From: UBA7672 sp041166025
Lineage (GTDB): Bacteria; Pseudomonadota; Alphaproteobacteria; Caulobacterales; Hyphomonadaceae
Direction: 5' to 3'
Length of the DNA stretch: 64,000 nt
NCBI GenBank assembly: GCA_041166025.1
Contig: JBEAMJ010000069.1
Location: forward strand, 208,688 to 272,687
Shown: in pieces, positions 33,702 to 41,119 of the stretch
Numbering within the stretch: the first letter of the stretch is position 1
Layout: each line of letters opens with the position of its first letter
Translations under genes and position numbers: made by a program
Notes under the pieces: generated by a model
Database searches by the model: none
Told to the model about the DNA's origin: nothing
Seen by the model: the letters and a program-made list of their open reading frames with translations, nothing else

Positions 33702-35999
33702 ATGCGCCTGGCCGATCTTCACGCGACATTCCTGGGCGAGGTCGACGTACCTTCCGAGCATCGCGAGGCCATCGATATTGCCCGGCGCCAGAGGTTCCAT
33801 GCGCTCGCACCACTCGCGGCCGTACACTCCCTGCTCAATGCGGTTATCCTGACCTTTGCCTTCTGGGGCCATGCAGGCATGCCGCTGGTGTTCGTGTGGT
33901 GTTATACCAGCGCGGTCCTCGTCTTCCTCAGGCTGCGCGAGGCACGCCGGCCGGCCGGCAAGCTGGACGGCCGGATCGATGACGCCCGCATCGTTCGCTA
34001 CACGCTCCTGTCGGGTGCGCTCTGGGGCGCGATGATCGCTGTCCTGATCGCATCAAGCGGCGCCGAGCATGCAATGCTTCTGGGTGTGTTCACGGCCGCT
34101 ATCCTCTGCGTTGGCGCGCTGCTGCATTCGAGTTTCCCGATGGCCTCGCTCGGCTATTCGCTGCTGATTGCGATAGGCGCGGCCGCCGGCATGGCGCTTG
34201 GTGGTCATCCCTGGTTCTTCAATGCGTCGCTGCTCCTGGCCGCAAGCGTCATGGCGCTGCAGCGGTTTTCGGCTGCGAACAACGCAGCCGACGTGCGCAG
34301 GCATCTGGCGGCTGCCGCCATGCAGGAGGCCAAGGAAACTGCCGCGCTCCTGCTTCAGGACTTCGAAGCGCATTCGGCGGACTGGCTCTGGCGGATCGAT
34401 TCCCGCGGCCGGATCGGCAAGGTTTCGCAGCGCTTCATCAAGGCGACGGGGCTGACTGAAGGGCTCCTTGAAGGCAGCAGTTTTGTCGCCCTGTTCGCGC
34501 CGGAGTCAGGTGAGCAGCTGCAGGAACTCCTGAGACTGGGTCATCCATTCCACGACGAAGCTTTCCGCGTCACCGTTAGCGGTCGCGAAGCGTGGTGGTC
34601 GCTGAGCGGGCAGCCGACGATCGATGGCGGCTGGCGTGGCGTCTGCTCCGACATAACCCGGTCGCGCGATGCCGAGGCCCGGATCGCCTGTGTCACGGAA
34701 TACGATAGCCTGACCGACCTGCCCAATCGCGCCATGCTGGTGCGCCAGCTTGAGGTCGCCCAGGATGCGGCAGACCAGATTGATGAATCCTTCGCGCTGT
34801 TCGTTATCGACCTCGACAACTTCAAGGCGCTGAACGACACGCAGGGCCATCCCGCCGGCGATGCTTATCTCAAGGTGGTCGCCCAGCGCCTGCGGGACTC
34901 GGTGGACGAATCGGCGTTTCTCGCGCGTCTGGGCGGCGATGAGTTTGCGATCCTTCAACGCGACATGACGGCGGCCGACGCTGGCGAACTTGCCGAGCTG
35001 ATTGTCGATGCGCTGCTGGCGCCCGTAACGCTCAACGGCAAGGAAATCCTCGCCGGGGGCAGTGTGGGCGTCGCCCTCGCGCCCGAGAACGGGACTGACC
35101 CCGCCATCCTGATGAAGAATGCCGAGCTCGCGCTCTATCGCGCCAAAGCGCAGGGGCGCGGCTGCGCCCGCTTCTTCGAGCCGGGCATGGAGGAGAATGC
35201 ACGCGTCCGCGCCGATCTCGAAACCGATCTACGCAGTGCGCTCGTCGCCGAAGCAATGGACGTCTACTTCCAGCCCCTGGTCAACACGCGCACCCGCAAG
35301 GTCGCCGGGTACGAGACGCTCCTGCGCTGGAATCGCCCAGGCCACGGGCTCGTCTCACCCGCCGTCTTCATCTCCTGCGCAGAAGAAACGGGTTTCATCG
35401 TGCCGCTCGGCGAGTGGGTAATCCGCAAGGCCATCGAGGAAGCCGCCCAGTGGCGCGACGATGTCACGGTCGCCGTCAACCTGTCGGCTGCCCAACTGCA
35501 CAATCCCTCGCTGATGGCCACGGTCGTCAATGCGCTCGCAGTCTCGCAGATGGATCCAAGCCGCCTCGAGATCGAGATCGTCGAGAGCGTGCTCATGGAC
35601 GAAACGGAAAACAATATCCGCACACTTCATGCGCTTCGTGACCTCGGCGTGAAGATCGCGCTCGACGACTTCGGAACAGGATATTCCTCGCTCAGCTACC
35701 TGCGCGCTTTCCCGTTCGACAAGATCAAGATCGACCAGCGCTTCGTGCGCGACATCGACACTTCGGTTGAGAACCAGGCCATCGTACGGGCGGTCATTTC
35801 CCTGGCGCGTGATCTCGGCATGCGCGTGACGGCAGAAGGCGTGGAGAACGAACAGCAGGCGACGATTCTTGCCGGCCTTGGTTGCACAGAGGTGCAGGGT
35901 TTCCTCTACAGCCGCCCGATCCCGGCGTCGGAAATCGAGAAGTTGGAGCCCGACGCACGTCCGGCCTCGAACATCCTCAAGATGCGCCGCAAGGCCTGA
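33702..35999 (+). CDS. Membrane GGDEF-EAL cyclic-di-GMP protein with PAS-like domain
   Basis: 765 residues from ATG 33702 (GGGG 6-7 nt upstream). Five or six transmembrane helices occupy residues 30-190; a PAS-like region spans 215-325. The GGDEF domain (330-490) has an intact LGGDEFAI motif at 411-415, but the RxxD inhibitory site is absent (DESA at that position). The EAL domain (510-750) has ETL (538-540) for EAL, with the metal-binding glutamate kept, plus VNLSAAQL, EIVESVLM, DDFGTGYSSL and TAEGVE. Both synthesis and hydrolysis of c-di-GMP are possible; net activity is probably set by the sensory half. Confidence 0.93.
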   Translation: MRLADLHATFLGEVDVPSEHREAIDIARRQRFHALAPLAAVHSLLNAVILTFAFWGHAGMPLVFVWCYTSAVLVFLRLREARRPAGKLDGRIDDARIVRYTLLSGALWGAMIAVLIASSGAEHAMLLGVFTAAILCVGALLHSSFPMASLGYSLLIAIGAAAGMALGGHPWFFNASLLLAASVMALQRFSAANNAADVRRHLAAAAMQEAKETAALLLQDFEAHSADWLWRIDSRGRIGKVSQRFIKATGLTEGLLEGSSFVALFAPESGEQLQELLRLGHPFHDEAFRVTVSGREAWWSLSGQPTIDGGWRGVCSDITRSRDAEARIACVTEYDSLTDLPNRAMLVRQLEVAQDAADQIDESFALFVIDLDNFKALNDTQGHPAGDAYLKVVAQRLRDSVDESAFLARLGGDEFAILQRDMTAADAGELAELIVDALLAPVTLNGKEILAGGSVGVALAPENGTDPAILMKNAELALYRAKAQGRGCARFFEPGMEENARVRADLETDLRSALVAEAMDVYFQPLVNTRTRKVAGYETLLRWNRPGHGLVSPAVFISCAEETGFIVPLGEWVIRKAIEEAAQWRDDVTVAVNLSAAQLHNPSLMATVVNALAVSQMDPSRLEIEIVESVLMDETENNIRTLHALRDLGVKIALDDFGTGYSSLSYLRAFPFDKIKIDQRFVRDIDTSVENQAIVRAVISLARDLGMRVTAEGVENEQQATILAGLGCTEVQGFLYSRPIPASEIEKLEPDARPASNILKMRRKA

Positions 36000-36017
36000 G
36001 GGACGAAACAAGAAAGA

Positions 36018-36036
36018 CGCGCTTCGAGGAAGCGCG
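36018..36036. terminator. Hairpin after the GGDEF-EAL gene
   Basis: An 8-bp stem (CGCGCTTC / GAAGCGCG) with a GAG loop starts 18 bases after the stop at 35999. The plus side is followed by GCCTTCCC; the minus side by the U-rich run TCTTTCTTGTTT. It can serve the GGDEF-EAL gene and act as a back-up for phasin mRNA reading the other way. Confidence 0.6.
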
Positions 36037-36183
36037 CCTTCCCAGCACTCTACGCTTACTCTACACGGCCGACCAACTACGCAAGTCGGCCATGGCCAGT
36101 TAGGCATGCGCCGCCTCGATAGGCGAGCGCAAGACGCAGCCTCAACTGCAACTCAACGGCAGGCAGGTACACGACAAACGAAA

Positions 36184-36220
36184 CGGGCGCGGAGATCGGA
36201 AACCGAACTCGACGCGCCCG
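36184..36220 (-). terminator. Phasin gene terminator
   Basis: CGGGCGCG (36184-36191) pairs with CGCGCCCG (36213-36220), with an inner TCGG-AAA-CCGA stem. On the minus strand it is followed by TTTCGTTTGTC. It lies 27 bases past the phasin stop. Confidence 0.75.
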
Positions 36221-36246
36221 TGGGGGGTCGTTCAGGCGAAGAAAGT

Positions 36247-36675
36247 CTAGGCGACTTTCTTGGCGGTCTTGACGGCGGCCTTGGTCTGGGCGGCAGCTTC
36301 CTCGACCGCTTTCGGGGTCAGGGCGACGACCGTGTCGAGCAGGTCCGTCTGGGCTTTCTTGGCGACTTCGGCATAGGCGAAGAGTCGGGCAGGGATGTCC
36401 TGCATGGCGGCCTGGGCGACTTCGCCGGCTTTCTTGGCGTAGGCGGTCGGCTGGGCCTCAGCCGTCATCAGGGTCGTCGCGTCCTTGGCGGCGTCCTTCA
36501 TCCAGGCGGTCGTCAGCTCAACGTTCTTGTTGAGGGCTTCGACGGCAACTTCGCGGTACTTGGCCGACATCTCGGTGAACGCCTTCATGGGGGCGGCGTT
36601 GGCGAAATCGGGCATGAATTTCGTGAATTGTTCCATGTTCTTGTTGAAGTCGAACATCTCGGTCATCGGGTTCAT
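36247..36675 (-). CDS. phaP: Phasin family protein (PHB granule-associated)
   Basis: 142 residues, no cysteine, almost all helix and rich in Ala and Lys. The phasin signature is visible in the N-terminal amphipathic part (MTEMFDFNKNMEQFTKFMPD) and in AVEALNKNVELTTAWMKDAAK. The C-terminal AAAQTKAAVKTAKKVA is a typical phasin tail. Phasins coat PHB granules and control their number. A promoter and a probable PhaR operator lie upstream, and a terminator downstream, so it is probably monocistronic and abundant. Confidence 0.9.
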   Translation of the reverse strand: MNPMTEMFDFNKNMEQFTKFMPDFANAAPMKAFTEMSAKYREVAVEALNKNVELTTAWMKDAAKDATTLMTAEAQPTAYAKKAGEVAQAAMQDIPARLFAYAEVAKKAQTDLLDTVVALTPKAVEEAAAQTKAAVKTAKKVA

Positions 36676-36714
36676 GGTGGGGCTCCGGGTAGGGTGTTCA
36701 GGCGCGTTGGCGAT

Positions 36715-36743
36715 TACCTAATGCCGCGCCGCGGCAAAGACAA
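36715..36743 (-). promoter_or_regulatory. Predicted phasin promoter
   Basis: On the minus strand TTGTCT (36743-36738) and TAGGTA (36720-36715) are 17 bases apart, predicting a start site near 36708 and a leader of about 33 bases. The spacer contains the inverted element GCCGCGGCGCGGC. Confidence 0.5.
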
Positions 36744-36751
36744 GACGAAAA

Positions 36752-36768
36752 TTGCCGCACCTGCGAAA
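36752..36768. promoter_or_regulatory. Candidate PhaR operator upstream of phasin
   Basis: TTGCCGCACCTGCGAAA directly abuts the upstream side of the predicted -35 box. It matches 14 of 16 bases of a copy in the phaC/hydrolase region (39606-39621). A CCGCGGCAA half-site (36729-36737) lies inside the promoter. Paracoccus PhaR is reported to bind CTGC-N3/4-GCAG-like DNA, which this resembles (CCGC-ACCT-GCGA). Confidence 0.55.
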
Positions 36769-36794
36769 ATAATGCCGCGAGCGCGAAGCCAGCG

Positions 36795-37658
36795 TTAGGT
36801 TGACGTTAGGGATTTGTCCGGTCGCGGGACGCAAAGAGCAGCGATTCCGAGCCACCCGCCAATCACAAAGCTGAGGCCATATCCCGCCAGCGGGACAGGG
36901 TAAGCGCCCCAAAGCGGGGCGAGACTGATGGTCACCAGATAGGCCGAAAGCGCAATCGGGGCGGTCGGTCGAGGCGCACGGGCGGGCCCTGCCAGCAGTG
37001 GGCTCAAAGCCGAGGCGGCCAGGCTGACAGCCATTGCGCTTGCGAGCGCCGGCGAGTGAGACCAGGCCAGGGTCAAGATGCCTTCGACATGGGAAACAGC
37101 CGCCAGCGGATCTGGGCGGCTCAGACAGAGTGCAATCAGCCCGACAGCAAGGAAGGTTGAGGTCGCAAGCCCCAGCAGGCCCGGTCGACGACTTGAAGCG
37201 ATCACGATGGCGGCAAGGCTGAAGGCTGCGAGTTGCGAGATGTCTGGCTGCCAGGCGAGCATTGCGGCGATCACGAGCAGGCAGGGAAAGGCGAGGCGGT
37301 CCCGCGCGCGATCGATGGCGACGATGGCGACGGGGAGGACCAGGCCGGCGGCATTGAGCTGGACAGGGCCGAGATCAAGCCAGCGGTGGACGCCCTCCTG
37401 TCCGGGGCCGAACAGGCTGAGCGTCATGAGGATCACAGCGACGGGTGCAAGCCACGCGCCCAGCCAGCCCAGACGCGCGAAGAAAATCGTGAGCGCGCCA
37501 GCGACGAACCATGCGATCGGGTTACGAATCCAGATGCCGAGCGGGATATCGGCTTGCGCCATGACCGCAGCGCCAAGACCGACCGCTAGAAGCGATGCGA
37601 TCGCGAAAATCCAAAGCGCGTTGCTGCGTCCGCGCGCAATCCATTCCACCTGCTTCAA
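36795..37658 (-). CDS. Polytopic membrane protein with FtsW/RodA-like segment
   Basis: 287 residues, mostly eight or nine hydrophobic helices. GVHRWLDLGPVQLNAAGLVLP resembles the GAQRWIDLGPFNLQPSE loop of SEDS proteins (FtsW/RodA), but the protein is shorter than those (about 370-400) and other SEDS residues are not apparent. The start appears to be TTG at 37658, only 3 nt after the phaC stop, so it is probably translated in the phaC operon. A role in PHB metabolism would be inference from position only. Confidence 0.65.
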   Translation of the reverse strand: MKQVEWIARGRSNALWIFAIASLLAVGLGAAVMAQADIPLGIWIRNPIAWFVAGALTIFFARLGWLGAWLAPVAVILMTLSLFGPGQEGVHRWLDLGPVQLNAAGLVLPVAIVAIDRARDRLAFPCLLVIAAMLAWQPDISQLAAFSLAAIVIASSRRPGLLGLATSTFLAVGLIALCLSRPDPLAAVSHVEGILTLAWSHSPALASAMAVSLAASALSPLLAGPARAPRPTAPIALSAYLVTISLAPLWGAYPVPLAGYGLSFVIGGWLGIAALCVPRPDKSLTST

Positions 37659-37661
37659 GTT

Positions 37662-39446
37662 CTACTCGCGGACGTAGCGGCCCGGCGCGGGTTCGAGGCG
37701 CGGGATGCTTTCCGGGAAGGAGGCTGCAGCGTCGATCTTCTTGCCGGAGCGCCTGACCAGCCATGTCGCCCAATCCGGCCACCAGGAGCCGTCATGCGCC
37801 TCGGTGCCCGCCCGCCAGGCGTCGAGATCCTCGCCGGGGTCTGCGTCGCTGACCCAATAGCCATACTTCTTCTTGTCGGGATGATTGACGATCCCTGCGA
37901 TATGGCCCGACTGCGCCAGGACGAAACGGCCCTCGCCCTTCAACCTCGACAGGCCTTTGAACGATGCCGTCCATGGCGCGATGTGGTCCTTCTCGCAGGC
38001 GACCACGTAGTGGGCGACCTTGATGTCGTCGAGGCCTATCTTGACGCCATCGATCTCGAACTGGCCGCGCGCGAAGACATTGTCGCGATAAAGCTGGGTC
38101 AGATACTCGTGCGCCATGCGCTCGGGCAGGCGGGTTGAGTCCTCGTTCCAGAACAGGAGGTCGAATTTAGGCCGCGCTTCGCCAAGGAGATAGGCCTTTA
38201 CTGCGGGCCCATAAACGAGATCGTTCGGACGCAGGAAGCTGAACGTGCGCGCCATGATGCGCTGGTCGAGATAGCCCTTGCGCTGGGATTCAATCGCGAT
38301 GCCCGAAATAAACCCTTCGTCGATGAAGGCCTTCAGCGGACCGGGGTCTTCGAAATCGGTGAGGGCCGTGAAAAAGGTGCACGACTTCGCCGGGTTGTCC
38401 TGCTTCGTCTTTGCGAGCCAGGCCTGGGTCAGCGCCAGCGTCGTGCCGCCGATGCAGTAGCCGACAACGTTGATGCCGTCCTTGCCGTGCAGCTCGTCCA
38501 CCTTCTGCATCGCCGGGACGATGCCGTCACGAACATAAGTGTCCATGCCGGCGGTACGCAGATCTTCCCGCGGGTTCTTCCAGCTGACGATGTAGACGGC
38601 GAAGCCCTGCTCGGTGAGCCATTTCACAAGCGAGGACTTTGGCTGGAGGTCAAGGATGTAGAACTTGTTGATCCAGGGTGGCACGAGCAGCAACGGTCGG
38701 GCATAGACCTTGTCCGTCACGGGTTCGTAGCGGATCAGCTGGAACAGGGGCGTCTCGTGGATCACATGGCCCTTGGTCGTGGCGAGTGTCTCACCGACCT
38801 TGAACGCTTCGGGATCAGACAGCGTCACCAGCAGGTCGCCGCCATTGCGCTCGAGATCCTTGACCAGGTTTTCCAGCCCTTCAACGAGGGAGCGTCCGTT
38901 GGTCTCGACAGCCTTGCGGATGGCGACGGGGTTGGAGGCAAGGAAGTTCGCCGGGGAGAACATGTCCACCAGCTGATGCGTGAAGAAATGGATCTGCTCG
39001 GAGTGCTTCTCGTCCTCGCCCTCGGCCGCCGTGTCGGCGAGTGTTTCGAGATAGGCCGACATGATCTGGTACTGGCGTTTGAGGTAGTAGAAGAAGGGGT
39101 GCTTGCTCCACTCGTCGTCCGCGAAACGCGCATCGGGCGTCTCCGACTCCGCCTGCGGCATGCGCTGGGCGCCAGAAAGCATCGCCTGGGTCAGCTCGGC
39201 ATAGAGCGCCGTCGTGTTCTGCCAGAACTGCAACTGGGTGCTGAACGTCTTCATCGGGTTGGTCATCCAGCTCTGCATCTGCCCGGCGGCGGCGCGGAGC
39301 AGGAGCGGCTGGCCCGGGCCCTCGACGCCGGGATTACGGACCTCGCGCCTGGACAGGGCGACAAAGAGTCGTTGCAGCAGGAAATTGATCCGCTGGAAGT
39401 TCTGGCCAAGCTCGAACGCGCCGAGGGAGCCCGTCTGGTCGTTCAT
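37662..39446 (-). CDS. phaC: Class I poly(3-hydroxyalkanoate) synthase
   Basis: 594 residues, typical for class I. The catalytic cysteine is C331 in the lipase-like box GYCIGG; D487 (EKDHIAPW) and H515 (SGHIAGIVNHP) complete the triad, with the same D-to-H spacing as in Cupriavidus PhaC. It polymerises 3-hydroxyacyl-CoA into PHA at the granule surface. It is divergent from the hydrolase-phaR pair and followed by a membrane-protein gene. phaA and phaB are not adjacent; one of the thiolases may supply acetoacetyl-CoA. Confidence 0.96.
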   Translation of the reverse strand: MNDQTGSLGAFELGQNFQRINFLLQRLFVALSRREVRNPGVEGPGQPLLLRAAAGQMQSWMTNPMKTFSTQLQFWQNTTALYAELTQAMLSGAQRMPQAESETPDARFADDEWSKHPFFYYLKRQYQIMSAYLETLADTAAEGEDEKHSEQIHFFTHQLVDMFSPANFLASNPVAIRKAVETNGRSLVEGLENLVKDLERNGGDLLVTLSDPEAFKVGETLATTKGHVIHETPLFQLIRYEPVTDKVYARPLLLVPPWINKFYILDLQPKSSLVKWLTEQGFAVYIVSWKNPREDLRTAGMDTYVRDGIVPAMQKVDELHGKDGINVVGYCIGGTTLALTQAWLAKTKQDNPAKSCTFFTALTDFEDPGPLKAFIDEGFISGIAIESQRKGYLDQRIMARTFSFLRPNDLVYGPAVKAYLLGEARPKFDLLFWNEDSTRLPERMAHEYLTQLYRDNVFARGQFEIDGVKIGLDDIKVAHYVVACEKDHIAPWTASFKGLSRLKGEGRFVLAQSGHIAGIVNHPDKKKYGYWVSDADPGEDLDAWRAGTEAHDGSWWPDWATWLVRRSGKKIDAAASFPESIPRLEPAPGRYVRE

Positions 39447-39473
39447 GGTGTGCCCGAAATCTCTCCTGTTCGA

Positions 39474-39501
39474 TTGGTAACACTGGGCAGACCCCGGTCA
39501 A
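39474..39501 (-). promoter_or_regulatory. Possible phaC promoter
   Basis: On the minus strand TTGACC (39501-39496) and TACCAA (39479-39474) are 16 bases apart. The predicted start is about 20 bases before the phaC ATG, just including an AGGAGAG purine run that is further from the ATG than usual. Confidence 0.35.
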
Positions 39502-39527
39502 ACGCCCAGCATCGCTGCCCGCGTGCG

Positions 39528-39559
39528 GCCCTGTGGCAAGTTTCGCCGCCCTGCGGCAA
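39528..39559. repeat. Two 12-bp direct repeats with a 20-bp period in the phaC/hydrolase divergent region
   Basis: GCCCTGTGGCAA (39528-39539) and GCCCTGCGGCAA (39548-39559) differ at one base and are spaced by two helical turns, so bound proteins would sit on the same DNA face. The related CCGCGGCAA occurs inside the phasin promoter. Confidence 0.6.
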
Positions 39560-39605
39560 ATCCGGGCTTCTTGATTTGAAAAGAGCCGTGTAGAGCCATC
39601 CAGAA

Positions 39606-39621
39606 TTGCTGCACCTGCAAA
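39606..39621. promoter_or_regulatory. Candidate PhaR operator between phaC and the hydrolase-phaR genes
   Basis: TTGCTGCACCTGCAAA contains CTGC-ACCT-GCA, close to the CTGC-N3/4-GCAG site reported for PhaR, and matches the phasin-upstream copy at 36752. It lies 34 bases before the hydrolase start, where it could block that promoter. Confidence 0.55.
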
Positions 39622-39654
39622 CGTGTATTCGTCGGAACGGAGACGTCTTCGCCC

Positions 39655-40509
39655 ATGCAGCTTGGCTCGCTTGCGCCCTGGATCAAGCGCGAGACGCCCC
39701 TCTGGGAGGGGGAGCATTTTGTCGTGTCCGCCTCCGGCGCCGGGCGGGACGTGGTTTTTGTCCACGGCCTCGCCGCTTCGCCGGAATGCTGGGATGAGGC
39801 GACGCGTCTGGTTTCTGGCGTGCGGGCGCACACGATCCACATGCGGGGTTTTGGCGGGCTCGCGCCGAGCGGTTTCCGCAGCCCGATGAATTTTCTGAAG
39901 CCGATGGCTGACGCGCTCGCCGGATACATCCGCACGCTTCGGGTCGGGCCGGTTCCAGTCGTGGGACATTCCATGGGCGGCCTCGCCTCGCTGATGCTGG
40001 CGCGCGACCATGCCGATGTCGTGGACCGGACGATGGTGGTCGACGTGCCGGCCTTCTTCTCGGTTCTGATCACGCCGTTTGCAAACGCGACGTCGATGGC
40101 CCCGTTGGCGCAGCACTCGCGACGGACCTATGCCGAAAAATCGCGGGCCCAGCATCAGGACGACATCCGCCGGGCCAGTGCAAAGCTGGTGACCGGGCAG
40201 GACCAGCTTGAGCGTGTTGTCCGCTGGGGCCTGGCCTCCGATCGGGCGACGACCGCAGACGTGATGGCCGAGGTGATGGTGACCGACCTGCGTGGGGATC
40301 TCCGGCGCATCCAGTCGCCAGTGGATGTGGTCTATGCCTGGGACAAGGTGAGCCCTGCGTCGAAGATGGGGCTCGACCAGGTCTACGCCGCGGCCTATTC
40401 CGGCCTGGCGCAGGGTCGGCTTCATCGCATCGACGATGCGCGTCACTATGTGATGCTGGACCAGCCGGATGCATTCTATGGCGCCGTCAATGGCTGGCTG
40501 GCGCGGTAA
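39655..40509 (+). CDS. Alpha/beta hydrolase in the PHB cluster
   Basis: 284 residues, no signal peptide. Oxyanion motif VVFVHGLAASPECW, nucleophile elbow VVGHSMGGLASL (Ser) and C-terminal histidine in DDARHYVMLDQP. Intracellular hydrolases of this sort include PHB oligomer and thioesterase activities, so a place in PHB turnover is plausible given its position between phaC and phaR, but substrate is not shown by sequence. phaR starts 9 nt after its stop. The ribosome site is weak. Confidence 0.85.
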   Translation: MQLGSLAPWIKRETPLWEGEHFVVSASGAGRDVVFVHGLAASPECWDEATRLVSGVRAHTIHMRGFGGLAPSGFRSPMNFLKPMADALAGYIRTLRVGPVPVVGHSMGGLASLMLARDHADVVDRTMVVDVPAFFSVLITPFANATSMAPLAQHSRRTYAEKSRAQHQDDIRRASAKLVTGQDQLERVVRWGLASDRATTADVMAEVMVTDLRGDLRRIQSPVDVVYAWDKVSPASKMGLDQVYAAAYSGLAQGRLHRIDDARHYVMLDQPDAFYGAVNGWLAR

Positions 40510-40518
40510 GGGCTCAGC

Positions 40519-41118
40519 ATGACACGCCGGAACGAGGACATGAGAGAACCCGAGATGATTGAGCTGCGGCGCTATCCCAGCCGGAAGCTCTACAACAAGA
40601 ATGCCTCGAGCTATGTGCGCCTTCCGGAAGTGGCCGAGATGGTTCGCAAGGGCGCCAATATCCGGGTGGAGGATACCGAGACGGGCGAGGACGTGACGCG
40701 CCAGGTCCTGCTGCAGATCATCGTGGAGCAGGAGGGGCAGGCTTCGGGGGCGGTCCTTTCGGCTGACCTGATGATGGACATGATCCGGCTACATCAGTCG
40801 AAGGCCTCCGAAATCATGACCGGGCTGTTTGAGCAGTCCGTCGCCTTCATCCGGGCCCAGCAAGAGCAGCTGGCAAACCAGATGACCGGAGCGATGTCCG
40901 GCGCCATGCCCCAGCCCTGGAATGTCTTCGATCCGGGCGCCATGCAGGCAATGCAGGGCGAGTTCCAGAAAAGGCTCGCCACTTTCTGGGGCGGGGCAAT
41001 GCCGGGCATGCCCACCCCGGCTGCGAAGAAGGCCGAAGCGCCGGCGGCCACTGACGCAGACGAACTCAGGGCGCTGCGCGCCAGGCTCGAAGAGCTCGAG
41101 CGGCGGACGGCAAAATAG
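40519..41118 (+). CDS. phaR: Polyhydroxyalkanoate synthesis repressor PhaR
   Basis: 199 residues. The PHB/PHA accumulation DNA-binding domain is at the N-terminus (IELRRYPSRKLYNKNASSYV, LPEVAEMVRKG, RVEDTETGEDVTRQVLLQII), followed by the central accumulation-regulator domain (LSADLMMDMIRLHQSKASEIM). A Met/Pro-rich middle and a C-terminal coiled coil (DELRALRARLEELERR) follow. PhaR senses PHB itself: it represses phasin and its own gene when no polymer is present. It ends 1 bp from the convergent acylase gene. Confidence 0.95.
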   Translation: MTRRNEDMREPEMIELRRYPSRKLYNKNASSYVRLPEVAEMVRKGANIRVEDTETGEDVTRQVLLQIIVEQEGQASGAVLSADLMMDMIRLHQSKASEIMTGLFEQSVAFIRAQQEQLANQMTGAMSGAMPQPWNVFDPGAMQAMQGEFQKRLATFWGGAMPGMPTPAAKKAEAPAATDADELRALRARLEELERRTAK

Positions 41119-41119
41119 A

